This document shows, piece by piece, positions 24,586-32,218 of a stretch of DNA of 64,000 nucleotides (position 1 is the stretch's first letter; every line of letters begins with the position of its first letter). The DNA is from JAWWPG01 sp033850885 (GTDB lineage: Bacteria; Actinomycetota; Actinomycetes; Propionibacteriales; Nocardioidaceae): NCBI GenBank assembly GCA_033850885.1, contig JAWWPG010000060.1:41776-105775 (forward strand), read 5' to 3'. The notes under the pieces are model-generated. The model saw nothing but the letters and a program-made list of their open reading frames with translations, did not search any database and was not told where the DNA came from. A program made the position numbers and the translations under genes.

Positions 24586-25704
24586 ATGGTCGATGACACG
24601 GCAGAGCTACTGACATCGCCCCTGCATGAGCGCCACGTATCGCTCGGTGCCAAGTTCGCCGAGTTCGGCGGATGGTCCATGCCGGTGGAGTACACGGGTG
24701 CCGTGAAGGAGCACAACGCGGTGCGCGAGTCGGTGGGCGTCTTCGACGTCAGCCATCTCGGAAAGGCTGTGGTCAGCGGGGCGGCGGCAGCGGCCTTCGT
24801 GAACGCATGTCTCACCAACGACCTCGGCCGGATCACCGTTGGGAAGGCCCAGTACACCCTGTGCTGTCAGGCCGACGGCGGCGTCGTCGACGACCTGATC
24901 GCGTACCTGCGCGGGGACGACGAGGTCTTCCTGATCCCCAACGCCGCCAACACCACCGAGGTGGTTCGCCGGCTGACGGCGGCGGCCCCCGACGGCGTCA
25001 CGGTGTCGAACCTGCACCGCGACTATTCGGTTCTCGCCGTGCAGGGCCGCCGCAGCGACGAGCTGCTGAGCTCGATCGGATTCCCGGTTGGTCACGAGTA
25101 CATGTCGTTCGTCGAGGTCGATCATGAAGGGGCCCCGGTCGTGGTCTGCCGGACGGGTTATACGGGAGAGCGTGGTTACGAGCTGGTGGTGCCCAACGCT
25201 GCCGCGGTGTCCGTCTGGGACGCCGTGATGGCCGCGGGCTCGGACCTGGGCGTCCTTCCGGCGGGGTTGGCGGCGCGCGACACCCTGCGCACCGAGATGG
25301 GGTACCCGCTGCACGGCCAGGACATCTCGCGGGAGATCACCCCGGTCCAGGCCCGGCTCGGGTGGGCCGTGGGCTGGAAGAAGCAGGCGTTCTGGGGGGA
25401 CCGGGCCCTGCGGGCCGAGCGGGAGGCGAAGCCGCGCCGCCTGCTGCGTGGCCTCGTCGCCGCCGGGCGGGGTATCCCGCGACCGCACATGCAGGTGACC
25501 ACCGGATCCGGGGCGGCGGCGAACGAGGTGGGTGAGGTGACGTCCGGGACGTTCTCGCCGACCCTTCGCAAGGGCGTCGGCCTGGCGCTGCTCAGGTCCG
25601 ACGTGTCCGACGGTGACGAGGTGTACGTCGACGTACGCGGGCGTCTGGAGACGTTCACGGTGACGAAGCCGCCTTTCGTGAAGCCGGACGTCGGTCCGGC
25701 CTGA
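24586..25704 (+). CDS. gcvT: Glycine cleavage T-protein (aminomethyltransferase)
   Basis: A 372-residue tetrahydrofolate-dependent aminomethyltransferase of the glycine cleavage system; it acts on the aminomethyl group carried by lipoylated H-protein. Features include FAEFGGWSMPVEY near the N-terminus, FDVSHLGKAVVSG, CRTGYTGERGYELVV, DTLRTEMGYPLHGQDI and the C-terminal barrel around GEVTSGTFSPTLRKGVGLAL. gcvH and gcvP are not in the window. Divergent from pepA, as in mycobacteria. The lipoate dependence of its partner fits the lipB-lipA-lpd genes to the left. Confidence 0.95.
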   Translation: MVDDTAELLTSPLHERHVSLGAKFAEFGGWSMPVEYTGAVKEHNAVRESVGVFDVSHLGKAVVSGAAAAAFVNACLTNDLGRITVGKAQYTLCCQADGGVVDDLIAYLRGDDEVFLIPNAANTTEVVRRLTAAAPDGVTVSNLHRDYSVLAVQGRRSDELLSSIGFPVGHEYMSFVEVDHEGAPVVVCRTGYTGERGYELVVPNAAAVSVWDAVMAAGSDLGVLPAGLAARDTLRTEMGYPLHGQDISREITPVQARLGWAVGWKKQAFWGDRALRAEREAKPRRLLRGLVAAGRGIPRPHMQVTTGSGAAANEVGEVTSGTFSPTLRKGVGLALLRSDVSDGDEVYVDVRGRLETFTVTKPPFVKPDVGPA

Positions 25705-25812
25705 CCGTCGGGGTGAGCCGCGCCGGCTCGGGCGTTAGGCTCCAACCAGCCGCCAGTGCCTGACCACCCGACGCCGGACCCCCGCTGGCGGCAGACGCTT
25801 GAAGGAGAGTAC

Positions 25813-26016
25813 GTGTCCTGGACGTGGCGGATCGACAAGACCGATGGGTCCGAGGTTCCACTCGGCTTCGAGGTGCCGGACTTCGCGGCCCAAGGCGATG
25901 CGGAGTCGTGGCTCGGGGAAGTGTGGCGCGAGCTCGCAGAGGCGGGCGCCGAGCAGGCCACCCTGGTCGAGGAGGGGCGGGTCGTCTACGGCCCGATGTC
26001 GCTTCTCGCCGAGTAG
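25813..26016 (+). CDS. Small conserved hypothetical protein
   Basis: A 67-residue acidic protein: SWTWRIDKTDGSEVPLGFEV, then an amphipathic helix (DAESWLGEVWRELAEAGAEQ) and a beta hairpin ending GRVVYGPMSLLAE. No domain of known function is recognised; similar short proteins are widespread in Nocardioides and Streptomyces. The GTG at 25813 is preferred over an upstream in-frame start at 25756 because GAAGGAG lies just before it. It lies about 110 bases after gcvT on the same strand. Confidence 0.6.
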   Translation: MSWTWRIDKTDGSEVPLGFEVPDFAAQGDAESWLGEVWRELAEAGAEQATLVEEGRVVYGPMSLLAE

Positions 26017-26045
26017 CCGGCGCGAGTAGTCGGTGCAGTCCGAGG

Positions 26046-26633
26046 TCAGATCGACGACCCGGGTCGGACGGTTGCCTTCGGCAGCCGGAGGCGCCGCATC
26101 TGCCAGGATCGCATGATCGTGTACATGGCGATGCCGTGCGTCTCCGCCGCCCCGAAGCGCTCGGTGATCGCCTTCTTCACCCCTCGCAACACCCGCACGG
26201 CGTCGGCCGCGACGACGACGAGCAGGACGATCCAGGCGAACGAGCTCGCAGCTTGGACGTTCTTGGGCGCGACCACGACGAGGACGAACATCACGATGAA
26301 CACCGGCAGGAAGAACTCTCCGATCGTCCGGTGCGAGTCAACGTAGTCGCGGATGAACTTCTTCACCGGTCCCTGGTCGCGCGGCGGCAGGTACCGGTCG
26401 TCGCCTCCGGCCAGCGCCGCACGCTGCTTGACCCGATGCTCCTTCATCCGCTCTTTGCGAAGCGCGCTGGCCTCCTTGCGGTTGCGAGGCGGTGCCATCC
26501 GCTTCTTGCGCAGTGCCTCGGCCTCCTTGCGCTTCGGAGTCGCCCGGCCCTTGCCCTGGGCAGCCTCCAGCTCGGCTGCTTGCGCCTCAGCCTGTGCCTC
26601 GGCATCCTCGGAGGCGGAACGACGACCAAACAC
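26046..26633 (-). CDS. DUF3043 membrane protein
   Basis: A 195-residue protein with a highly charged N-terminal half (residues 8-75: Ala/Glu stretches, then TPKRKEAEALRKKRM and RKEASALRKERMKEHR) and two membrane helices (about 110-130 and 135-155, the first within GEFFLPVFIVMFVLVVVAP). This is the layout of the actinobacterial DUF3043 family, of unknown function. The GTG at 26633 follows AAGGCAGGATCT; upstream in-frame residues are non-coding. It shares a divergent intergenic region with pspA that contains a perfect 18-bp palindrome. Confidence 0.85.
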   Translation of the reverse strand: MFGRRSASEDAEAQAEAQAAELEAAQGKGRATPKRKEAEALRKKRMAPPRNRKEASALRKERMKEHRVKQRAALAGGDDRYLPPRDQGPVKKFIRDYVDSHRTIGEFFLPVFIVMFVLVVVAPKNVQAASSFAWIVLLVVVAADAVRVLRGVKKAITERFGAAETHGIAMYTIMRSWQMRRLRLPKATVRPGSSI

Positions 26634-26685
26634 AGATCCTGCCTTCACTCGGGTGCTACCTGCTCGATCCCTGCAGTTGGTCGCC

Positions 26686-26703
26686 GTGCGTCGTACGACG
26701 CAC
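26686..26703. promoter_or_regulatory. Perfect 18-bp palindrome, candidate operator
   Basis: GTGCGTCGTACGACGCAC is its own reverse complement. It lies 53 bases upstream of the DUF3043 start and about 170 bases upstream of pspA in their shared divergent promoter region, a typical place for a dimeric repressor or activator site. The cognate regulator is unknown. Confidence 0.55.
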
Positions 26704-26871
26704 ATGGTGGTCGCCCACCCGTCGGCCAGGGCAAGCCTACCGCGGCGAGGCGGCGTCCTTGTCTTCCGCGCGCCAGCGTCGTAGCCACCCTCGCGGCGGC
26801 GACGTAGGGTTACCGGGGTACGGCGGGACGGAGCGTAACTCCGCATTTCCAAGAAGGGGTAGGGCCACTCG

Positions 26872-27654
26872 ATGAGCAGCATCATGCAGCGAGTCACGCT
26901 GATCTTCCGGTCCAAGGCGAACAAGGCACTGGACAAGGCAGAGGATCCGCGCGAGACGCTCGACTACAGCTACACGAAGCAGCAGGAGCTCCTGCAGAAG
27001 GTACGCCGCGGGGTGGCCGACGTGGCAACCAGCCGCAAGCGGATCGAGCTTCAGATCCAGCAGCTCGACCAGCAGGCGCAGAAGCTGCAGGGCCAGGCCC
27101 AGCAGGCTCTCGCAGGCGGTCGCGAGGACCTGGCCCGCGAGGCCCTGACGCGTCGGGCTGGCCTCCAGCAGCAGATCGCAGACCTCCAGACGCAGCACAC
27201 ACAGCTGCAGGGCGAGGAGGAGAAGCTGACGAACGCGTCGCAGCGGCTGCAGGCGAAGGTCGAGTCGTTCCGGACGAGGAAGGAGACCCTCAAGGCCAGC
27301 TACACCGCGGCTGAGGCGCAGAACAAGATCAACGAGGCCTTCTCCGGCATCTCCGAGGAGATGGGCGACGTGGGGATGGCGATCGAGCGCGCCGAGGACA
27401 AGACGGCCCAGATGCAGGCGCGTGCCGGAGCCGTGGACGAGCTGATCGAGTCGGGTGTCCTGAACGACCCGGTGGGTGGCTCCAAGGACGACATCACGGC
27501 CGAGCTCGAGAAGATGGGCGCCGGCAGCTCGGTCGACGCCGAGCTCGCCAAGATGAAGGCACAGCTCGGCGGCGGCACTGCCCCTGCCCAGATCGAGGGT
27601 CAGCCAGGAGCAGCGGCAGAGCCTGCGACCGCCGCTCAGGAGGAGACGGCATGA
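26872..27654 (+). CDS. pspA: Phage shock protein A (PspA/IM30 family)
   Basis: A 260-residue peripheral membrane protein that polymerises on and stabilises stressed membranes. Almost the whole chain is predicted coiled coil: QRVTLIFRSKANKALDKAED at the N-terminus, then long Gln/Leu-rich heptads (LQIQQLDQQAQKLQGQAQQ; QQQIADLQTQHTQLQ) and the conserved segment near EEMGDVGMAIERAEDKT. The C-terminal 35 residues are Ala/Gly/Pro-rich. The stop overlaps the start of pspAA by 4 bases (ATGA), so the pair is translationally coupled, and htpX and pspAB follow. Regulation may involve the palindrome at 26686-26703. Confidence 0.93.
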   Translation: MSSIMQRVTLIFRSKANKALDKAEDPRETLDYSYTKQQELLQKVRRGVADVATSRKRIELQIQQLDQQAQKLQGQAQQALAGGREDLAREALTRRAGLQQQIADLQTQHTQLQGEEEKLTNASQRLQAKVESFRTRKETLKASYTAAEAQNKINEAFSGISEEMGDVGMAIERAEDKTAQMQARAGAVDELIESGVLNDPVGGSKDDITAELEKMGAGSSVDAELAKMKAQLGGGTAPAQIEGQPGAAAEPATAAQEETA

Positions 27655-27959
27655 TCATCAGGATCCTGACCGAGGGGCAGTACAGCGTCCCTGAATCGGA
27701 GCTTGAAGAGCTCAACGTGCTGGACGAGAAGCTCGAAGCCGCCATCGAGTCCGGCGACGAGGAAGCGTTCGCCGCGGCGCTGCGGGAGCTCCTGGACCGG
27801 GTTCGGTCCGTCGGTAGCGAGCTTCCGGCCGACGAGCTCGTCGAGTCCGAGCTGCTGCTGCCCTTCTCCGACGCGACGCTCTCCGAGGTCCGCGGACTGC
27901 TCAGCGGCGACGGGCTCATCCCCGGCCGCAGCCAGGGTACGGCGCCGGCGGACGCCTGA
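27651..27959 (+). CDS. pspAA: PspA-associated protein PspAA
   Basis: A 102-residue acidic protein beginning MIIRILTEGQYSVPESELEE, followed by LNVLDEKLEAAIESGDEEAF and a C-terminal SLEVRGLL-like element (here LSEVRGLLSGDGLIP). This matches the PspAA domain, a small partner described from comparative genomics of actinobacterial and archaeal Psp systems. Its role is thought to be modulation of PspA; the mechanism is not established. Coupled to pspA by a 4-base overlap. Confidence 0.88.
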   Translation: MIIRILTEGQYSVPESELEELNVLDEKLEAAIESGDEEAFAAALRELLDRVRSVGSELPADELVESELLLPFSDATLSEVRGLLSGDGLIPGRSQGTAPADA

Positions 27960-28088
27960 CCGCCCCCGCACCGTCGCCTTTCTCAGGTTTCTCCTTGGGG
28001 GGTGCTGCACACTTGAGGAACAAAGTCGGCGCCTCAGGCGTCGTACCAAACCGGAACCTCTGAACAGAAGGCGAGGCGTTGAGCCGCG

Positions 28089-28985
28089 ATGGCAAGATCC
28101 CGATTTCGCAGTGACGCGGGACTGACGATCCGCATGACGGTGGTCATGCTGCTGCTCGGTGTGCTCTACCTGGCCGTGATGGCGGGTCTGATCGTCGCCG
28201 GGGTGGGAACGGTCGCCGTGCTGGTGATCGCTGCGCTGTTCGGCGTCGGGCAGTGGTACTTCTCCGACAAGCTCGCGATGGCGGCCATGCGAGCCCGCAT
28301 CGTGACTCCTGAGCAGGCGCCTGAGCTGCACGGCATGATCGACCGGCTGTGTGCCCTTGCCGACATGCCGAAGCCCAGGGTGGCGATAGCCGAGAGCCAC
28401 ATGCCGAACGCCTTCGCCACCGGACGCAGTCCCGAGCACTCGGTCGTGTGCGTGACCACCGACATCCTGCGCCGGCTGGACCGTGAGGAGCTCGAAGGCG
28501 TGCTGTCGCATGAGCTCTCCCACGTCGCGCACCGCGACGTCGCGGTGATGACCATCGCCGGTTTCCTGGGCGTCGTGGCTGGTCTCGTCATGCGCTGGGG
28601 GCTCTTCTTCGGCGGCGGGCGCCGAGACAACAACGGGGTGCCGGTGTGGTTGTTCATCTGGCTCGGCAGCATCGTCGTCTACGGCATCTCGTTCCTGCTG
28701 ACCCGGGTGCTGAGCCGCTACCGCGAGCTGTGCGCCGACCGCTCCGGCGCCTACCTCACCGGCAAGCCGTCGGCGCTCGCGTCCGCGTTGACGAAGGTCA
28801 CCGGCACGATCGCGCAGATCCCGACCAAGGACCTCCGCGAGGATCAGCCGTTCAACGCCTTCATGTTCGCGCCGGCTCTTAACGGCAAGTCGATCACCGG
28901 CCTCTTCGCGACCCACCCGTCGCTGGACAAGCGTCTCGAGCAGCTCGCCAGGATCTCGGCCGACCTCTCCCGCCCCACGGCGTGA
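28089..28985 (+). CDS. htpX: HtpX-like membrane zinc protease (M48B)
   Basis: A 298-residue integral membrane metalloprotease that degrades damaged membrane proteins. Two N-terminal helices (residues 15-55) precede the catalytic motif HELSH at 141-145 (zinc ligands His141 and His145, catalytic Glu142). Two further helices follow, around ITIAGFLGVVAGLVM (here MTIAGFLGVVAGLV) and LFIWLGSIVVYGISFLL, and the third ligand lies in ELCADRSGAYLTG. Genes of this type sit within actinobacterial psp operons. Its stop overlaps the start of pspAB. Confidence 0.92.
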   Translation: MARSRFRSDAGLTIRMTVVMLLLGVLYLAVMAGLIVAGVGTVAVLVIAALFGVGQWYFSDKLAMAAMRARIVTPEQAPELHGMIDRLCALADMPKPRVAIAESHMPNAFATGRSPEHSVVCVTTDILRRLDREELEGVLSHELSHVAHRDVAVMTIAGFLGVVAGLVMRWGLFFGGGRRDNNGVPVWLFIWLGSIVVYGISFLLTRVLSRYRELCADRSGAYLTGKPSALASALTKVTGTIAQIPTKDLREDQPFNAFMFAPALNGKSITGLFATHPSLDKRLEQLARISADLSRPTA

Positions 28986-29557
28986 GGGTGGGACTCCTCA
29001 AGAACCTGTTCGGGCGCAGCGACCCCCCGAAGGCGAACCTCGACAACCTGTTCGCGGTGCCGTCGGCTGCCATCACGCTGGAGGCGAGCTCCGGGTTCAA
29101 ACCGACCGGCGTCGCCGCGGTGTGCTACCGCCAGGCCGAGGGCGGGGCTTTCGCTGCCGCGCAGACCGACGTACAGGACCTCCTCGACCAGGACGTCGGA
29201 CCCAAGGTCGAGCGGTCCACGGACAGCTTCGGCTTCACCTGGCTGGTGGTCAGGGCCGACCCGAGCGAGATCTCGGCTCTCGTCACGGATGTGCACGCGA
29301 TCAACAGCTCCCTCGAGAACGCGGGGTTCGGGCCGTCCCTGCTGTGCACGCTGGTGGCGTTCGCGGGACCCGACGACCGGAAGTTCGCGCTGGTCTACCT
29401 CTACAAGCAGGGCACGTTCTACCCGTTCGCCCCCCGCCCGAACGACAAGCGCGACAACGCGCTTGAGCTCGAGGTGCGCGGGCTGCTCGGCGACGACCTC
29501 ACGATCGAGCCTCAGCTCGGTCGCTGGATGGCCCTGTGGGGCGCCCCGGGGCTCTGA
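28982..29557 (+). CDS. pspAB: PspA-associated protein PspAB
   Basis: A 191-residue protein: LLKNLFGRSDPPKANLDNLF, a central beta-rich domain (FGFTWLVVRADPSEISALV; LLCTLVAFAGPDDRKFALVY) and a conserved C-terminus (DLTIEPQLGRWMALWGAPGL). This matches PspAB, found downstream of htpX in actinobacterial psp loci. The molecular function is not established; the fold may resemble a small ligand-binding alpha/beta domain. The start GTG at 28982 overlaps the htpX stop; a second GTG at 28988 is also possible. It converges with the GNAT gene across a 13-base gap. Confidence 0.88.
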   Translation: MRVGLLKNLFGRSDPPKANLDNLFAVPSAAITLEASSGFKPTGVAAVCYRQAEGGAFAAAQTDVQDLLDQDVGPKVERSTDSFGFTWLVVRADPSEISALVTDVHAINSSLENAGFGPSLLCTLVAFAGPDDRKFALVYLYKQGTFYPFAPRPNDKRDNALELEVRGLLGDDLTIEPQLGRWMALWGAPGL

Positions 29558-29570
29558 CCCGTCAGCGCCG

Positions 29571-30446
29571 CTAGAGGAAGTGTCCGCAGGGAAGGTACGG
29601 CGTCGGGACCGCCATCTCCCGGACGGCCAGGTACCCGTAGTTGTGCAGTTCCAGGCCCGCGCTCAGGCCAAGGTCGACAGCCCAGGTCTGGTGCGACGTG
29701 ACCTCCGAGAAGTCGATCGGCACGTCGGGGGTCGAGAAGGCGAGCGCACCCCACAGGACGACCTGCGCGGCCGCGTGGTCCGTCGCCGCGACCAGGTACG
29801 GCGACCCACCTGGCATCACGTAGGCGTATCCGCGCGAGCTGCCGTCCTCCGTGACCAGGAGCGGCAGCTGCCGTACCAGGATCTCGTGGTCGATACCGTG
29901 GGCGAATCCGCGGGCCGACCTGTCGATGTCGTCGAGCAGGTCGATGTCCGCGACCGTGCCGTCGCGCAGGCCCGGCAGGGCCGGGATGGCCTCGCGGCGG
30001 ACCCGGCCCCACATCAGCATCGTCGGGTGGATCTCGAATCCGGCCAGCCGGTAGCGTCTGATCGCCTTCGGGTCGCTGGACGAGCAGATCAACCCGGCGG
30101 ACCAAGGGCCGTGCGTGAGGGCCGCCTCGAGGAGCTGGCGTCCGAGGCCGCGCCCCTGCGTGTCCGGATGCACCGCGAGCGACGACAGACCCCACATGCC
30201 CTCCCGGAGCAATGCCACGGAGCAACCGACGACTGCACCCTCCTGCTCGACCACCCAGCAGCCGGGAGCGTCATGGTCCAGCAGGTGGCGAAGCCGCTCC
30301 GCCCAGCGACTCGCGCGGTCGCCCGACCGCAGCTGCGGGGGCGGCCAGTTCGCCGGGTTGGTGGTGAGGGAGAGCTGGTAGAAGGCCGTCGCCGTGAGGC
30401 GCTCCACCGCCGGTGCGTCGTCGTACGTCATCGGGCGGACGGGCAC
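29571..30446 (-). CDS. GNAT-family N-acetyltransferase
   Basis: A 291-residue protein with an N-terminal GNAT domain: VVEQEGAVVGCSVALLRE as the central strands, SSLAVHPDTQGRGLGRQLLE with the acetyl-CoA-binding Q/RxxGxG/A motif, and YRLAGFEIHP as the closing helix. The C-terminal half resembles a second, degenerate GNAT-like lobe (GYAYVMPGGSPYLVAATDH). The acceptor substrate is unknown. The GTG start lies 6 bases after a TAGGGT box, which suits a leaderless transcript. It diverges from erpA. Confidence 0.85.
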   Translation of the reverse strand: MPVRPMTYDDAPAVERLTATAFYQLSLTTNPANWPPPQLRSGDRASRWAERLRHLLDHDAPGCWVVEQEGAVVGCSVALLREGMWGLSSLAVHPDTQGRGLGRQLLEAALTHGPWSAGLICSSSDPKAIRRYRLAGFEIHPTMLMWGRVRREAIPALPGLRDGTVADIDLLDDIDRSARGFAHGIDHEILVRQLPLLVTEDGSSRGYAYVMPGGSPYLVAATDHAAAQVVLWGALAFSTPDVPIDFSEVTSHQTWAVDLGLSAGLELHNYGYLAVREMAVPTPYLPCGHFL

Positions 30447-30452
30447 AGGGGA

Positions 30453-30458
30453 ACCCTA
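30453..30458 (-). promoter_or_regulatory. -10 box for GNAT gene
   Basis: On the minus strand TAGGGT, then 6 bases (TCCCCT), then GTG 30446. Leaderless arrangement. Confidence 0.4.
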
Positions 30459-30596
30459 GCGACCCGGTCGGCGTCACGGTGGATGTGCTAACGGTCGGGG
30501 CCGGGGATGTGACACGATGGGGAGTGCGCCCGGGGACCACGTTGTTGAGCCCTGGACCATGCGAACGAGTGCCGAACGAGCAAGGAGCCAAACCAG

Positions 30597-30965
30597 ATGA
30601 CGGTTCAGGACCAGTCCCAAACCATCACCGACGCGCCCGTCGGGGCTGTCACCCTCACCGACGGCGCTGCCGGCAAGGTGAAGACGCTGCTGGAGCAGGA
30701 GGGTCGCGACGACCTTCGCCTGCGCGTGTCGGTGCAACCGGGCGGCTGCTCGGGGCTTCGCTACCAGCTCTTCTTCGACGAGCGCAGCCTCGACGGGGAC
30801 GTCGTCCGTGACTTCAACGGTGTCGAGGTGGTCGTGGACAGGATGAGCGTGCCGTACCTGCAGGGTGCCACCATCGACTTCGTCGACACGATCGAGAAGC
30901 AGGGCTTCACGATCGACAACCCGACCGCGACCGGCTCCTGCGCCTGTGGAGACTCCTTCCACTAG
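30597..30965 (+). CDS. erpA: A-type iron-sulfur carrier protein
   Basis: A 122-residue HesB/IscA/ErpA protein that delivers Fe-S clusters to apoproteins, plausibly including the Rieske protein and lipoyl synthase in this window. The three conserved cysteines are C51 (GGCSGLRY), C115 and C117 (GSCACGDSF). The N-terminal 17 residues are family-variable. The start ATG follows AAGGAG. A strong terminator hairpin follows the gene, so it is probably monocistronic. Its position next to the AdoK-like kinase is shared with mycobacteria. Confidence 0.95.
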   Translation: MTVQDQSQTITDAPVGAVTLTDGAAGKVKTLLEQEGRDDLRLRVSVQPGGCSGLRYQLFFDERSLDGDVVRDFNGVEVVVDRMSVPYLQGATIDFVDTIEKQGFTIDNPTATGSCACGDSFH

Positions 30966-30979
30966 CGTGCGCCGCACCC

Positions 30980-31014
30980 GACCGCCAGCCCGGCTCTGAC
31001 GCCGGCTGGCGGTC
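30980..31014 (+). terminator. erpA terminator
   Basis: An 11-bp perfect stem (GACCGCCAGCC at 30980-30990 with GGCTGGCGGTC at 31004-31014) with a 13-base loop, starting 15 bases after the erpA stop. Confidence 0.8.
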
Positions 31015-31061
31015 TCTGCTGTCACCGCAGGTCGGAGCGGTCACGGGGGACCCGACGCGGG

Positions 31062-31067
31062 TAGTCT
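31062..31067 (+). promoter_or_regulatory. -10 box for adenosine-kinase-like gene
   Basis: TAGTCT, then 6 bases, then GTG 31074. An alternative GTG at 31068 abuts the box, so 31074 is the more likely leaderless start. Confidence 0.45.
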
Positions 31068-31073
31068 GTGCCG

Positions 31074-32066
31074 GTGCCAATCGCCGTGACCGGATCCGTC
31101 GCAACCGACCACCTGATGTCCTTCCCGGGCCGGTTCGCCGACTCGATGGTGGTCGACCAGCTCGACAAGATCGCGCTCTCGTTCCTGGTCGAGGATCTCG
31201 AGGTACGGCGTGGGGGCTGCGCCGCCAACATCGCTTTCGGGCTGGGCGCCCTGGGCGCCAACCCCGTGCTGGTGGCGGCTGTCGGCGAGGACTTCGAGGA
31301 GTACCGCTCCTGGCTGGAGCGCCACCACGTCGACTGCCGCTCGCTGCTCTACTCCCTGACCCGGCACACGGCCCGCTTCATCTGCACGACGGACTCGTCG
31401 CACGCTCAGATCGCCTCCTTCTACGCGGGTGCGATGTCGCAGGCCCGCGAGATCGAGCTGGGGCCGATCGCGGACCGGGTCGGGGGGTTCGACCTCGTCG
31501 TCATCGCGCCCAACGACCCCGAGGCGATGCTGCGGCACACCGCGGAGTGTCGAGACCGCGGGTTTCCGTTCGTCGCGGACCCGTCGCAGCAGCTCGCCTG
31601 GGCGGACGGACCCACCATTCGCCGCCTCATCGACGGCGCGTCCGTGCTGTTGTCCAACGAGTACGAGGCCGCCCTGATCGAGCAGAAGACCGGGTGGACG
31701 GCAGCCGACATCCTCGAGCGGGTCGGCATCAGGGTGGTCACGCTGGGGGAGGCAGGAGCCCGGATCGAGCGCCGCGACGAGGACCCGATCCTCGTGGACG
31801 CCGTCCCAGACGTACCGGCCGTCGAACCGACCGGCGTGGGCGACGCGTTCCGTGCCGGGTTCGTCGGGGCGCTGGTGGCGGGACTGCCGCTCGAGAGGGC
31901 CGCACAGATCGGGTGCGTGCTCGCGGCGTACGTCGTGGAGGGGGTCGGCACCCAGGAGTACTCGTTCACCCCCGGCGAGTTCCTGGCGCGGATGGCGGGA
32001 GCGTACGGCGACGCCGCGGCTGCCGAAGCGGCGACCTGGTTCACCCCTCAGGCGCAGCCCATCTGA
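31074..32066 (+). CDS. adoK: PfkB-family carbohydrate/adenosine kinase
   Basis: A protein of about 330 residues in the ribokinase (PfkB) family. Substrate-side motifs are VTGSVATDHLMSFPGRF and RRGGCAANIAFGLGALG; the ATP-side anion hole and catalytic base are in EPTGVGDAFRAGFVGAL (Asp near residue 257). The M. tuberculosis protein at the equivalent position (Rv2202c, AdoK) is an adenosine kinase of this family. By synteny and motif this is likely also an adenosine kinase, although a sugar substrate cannot be excluded. GTG at 31074 chosen from the -10 spacing. ctaC follows about 150 bases downstream. Confidence 0.85.
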   Translation: MPIAVTGSVATDHLMSFPGRFADSMVVDQLDKIALSFLVEDLEVRRGGCAANIAFGLGALGANPVLVAAVGEDFEEYRSWLERHHVDCRSLLYSLTRHTARFICTTDSSHAQIASFYAGAMSQAREIELGPIADRVGGFDLVVIAPNDPEAMLRHTAECRDRGFPFVADPSQQLAWADGPTIRRLIDGASVLLSNEYEAALIEQKTGWTAADILERVGIRVVTLGEAGARIERRDEDPILVDAVPDVPAVEPTGVGDAFRAGFVGALVAGLPLERAAQIGCVLAAYVVEGVGTQEYSFTPGEFLARMAGAYGDAAAAEAATWFTPQAQPI

Positions 32067-32086
32067 GCGGCTCTGCGGAGACGCGC

Positions 32087-32101
32087 TGAGCCGTCGGAAA
32101 G
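32087..32101 (+). repeat. Single 15-base match to the 44.7-kb repeat unit
   Basis: TGAGCCGTCGGAAAG is identical to the core of unit 4 in the tandem array at 44642-44752. It lies 21 bases after the adoK-like stop and upstream of ctaC. Confidence 0.6.
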
Positions 32102-32218
32102 GGCACCCCTGGCGGGACACGTCGGCAACGACCCACCTGTCCCAGCAGGGCAATGGACGCTGGAGTATGGTGCTACTGCATTGCCGGCTGTGCAGGAATT
32201 CGACGAGAAAGGCGCCCC

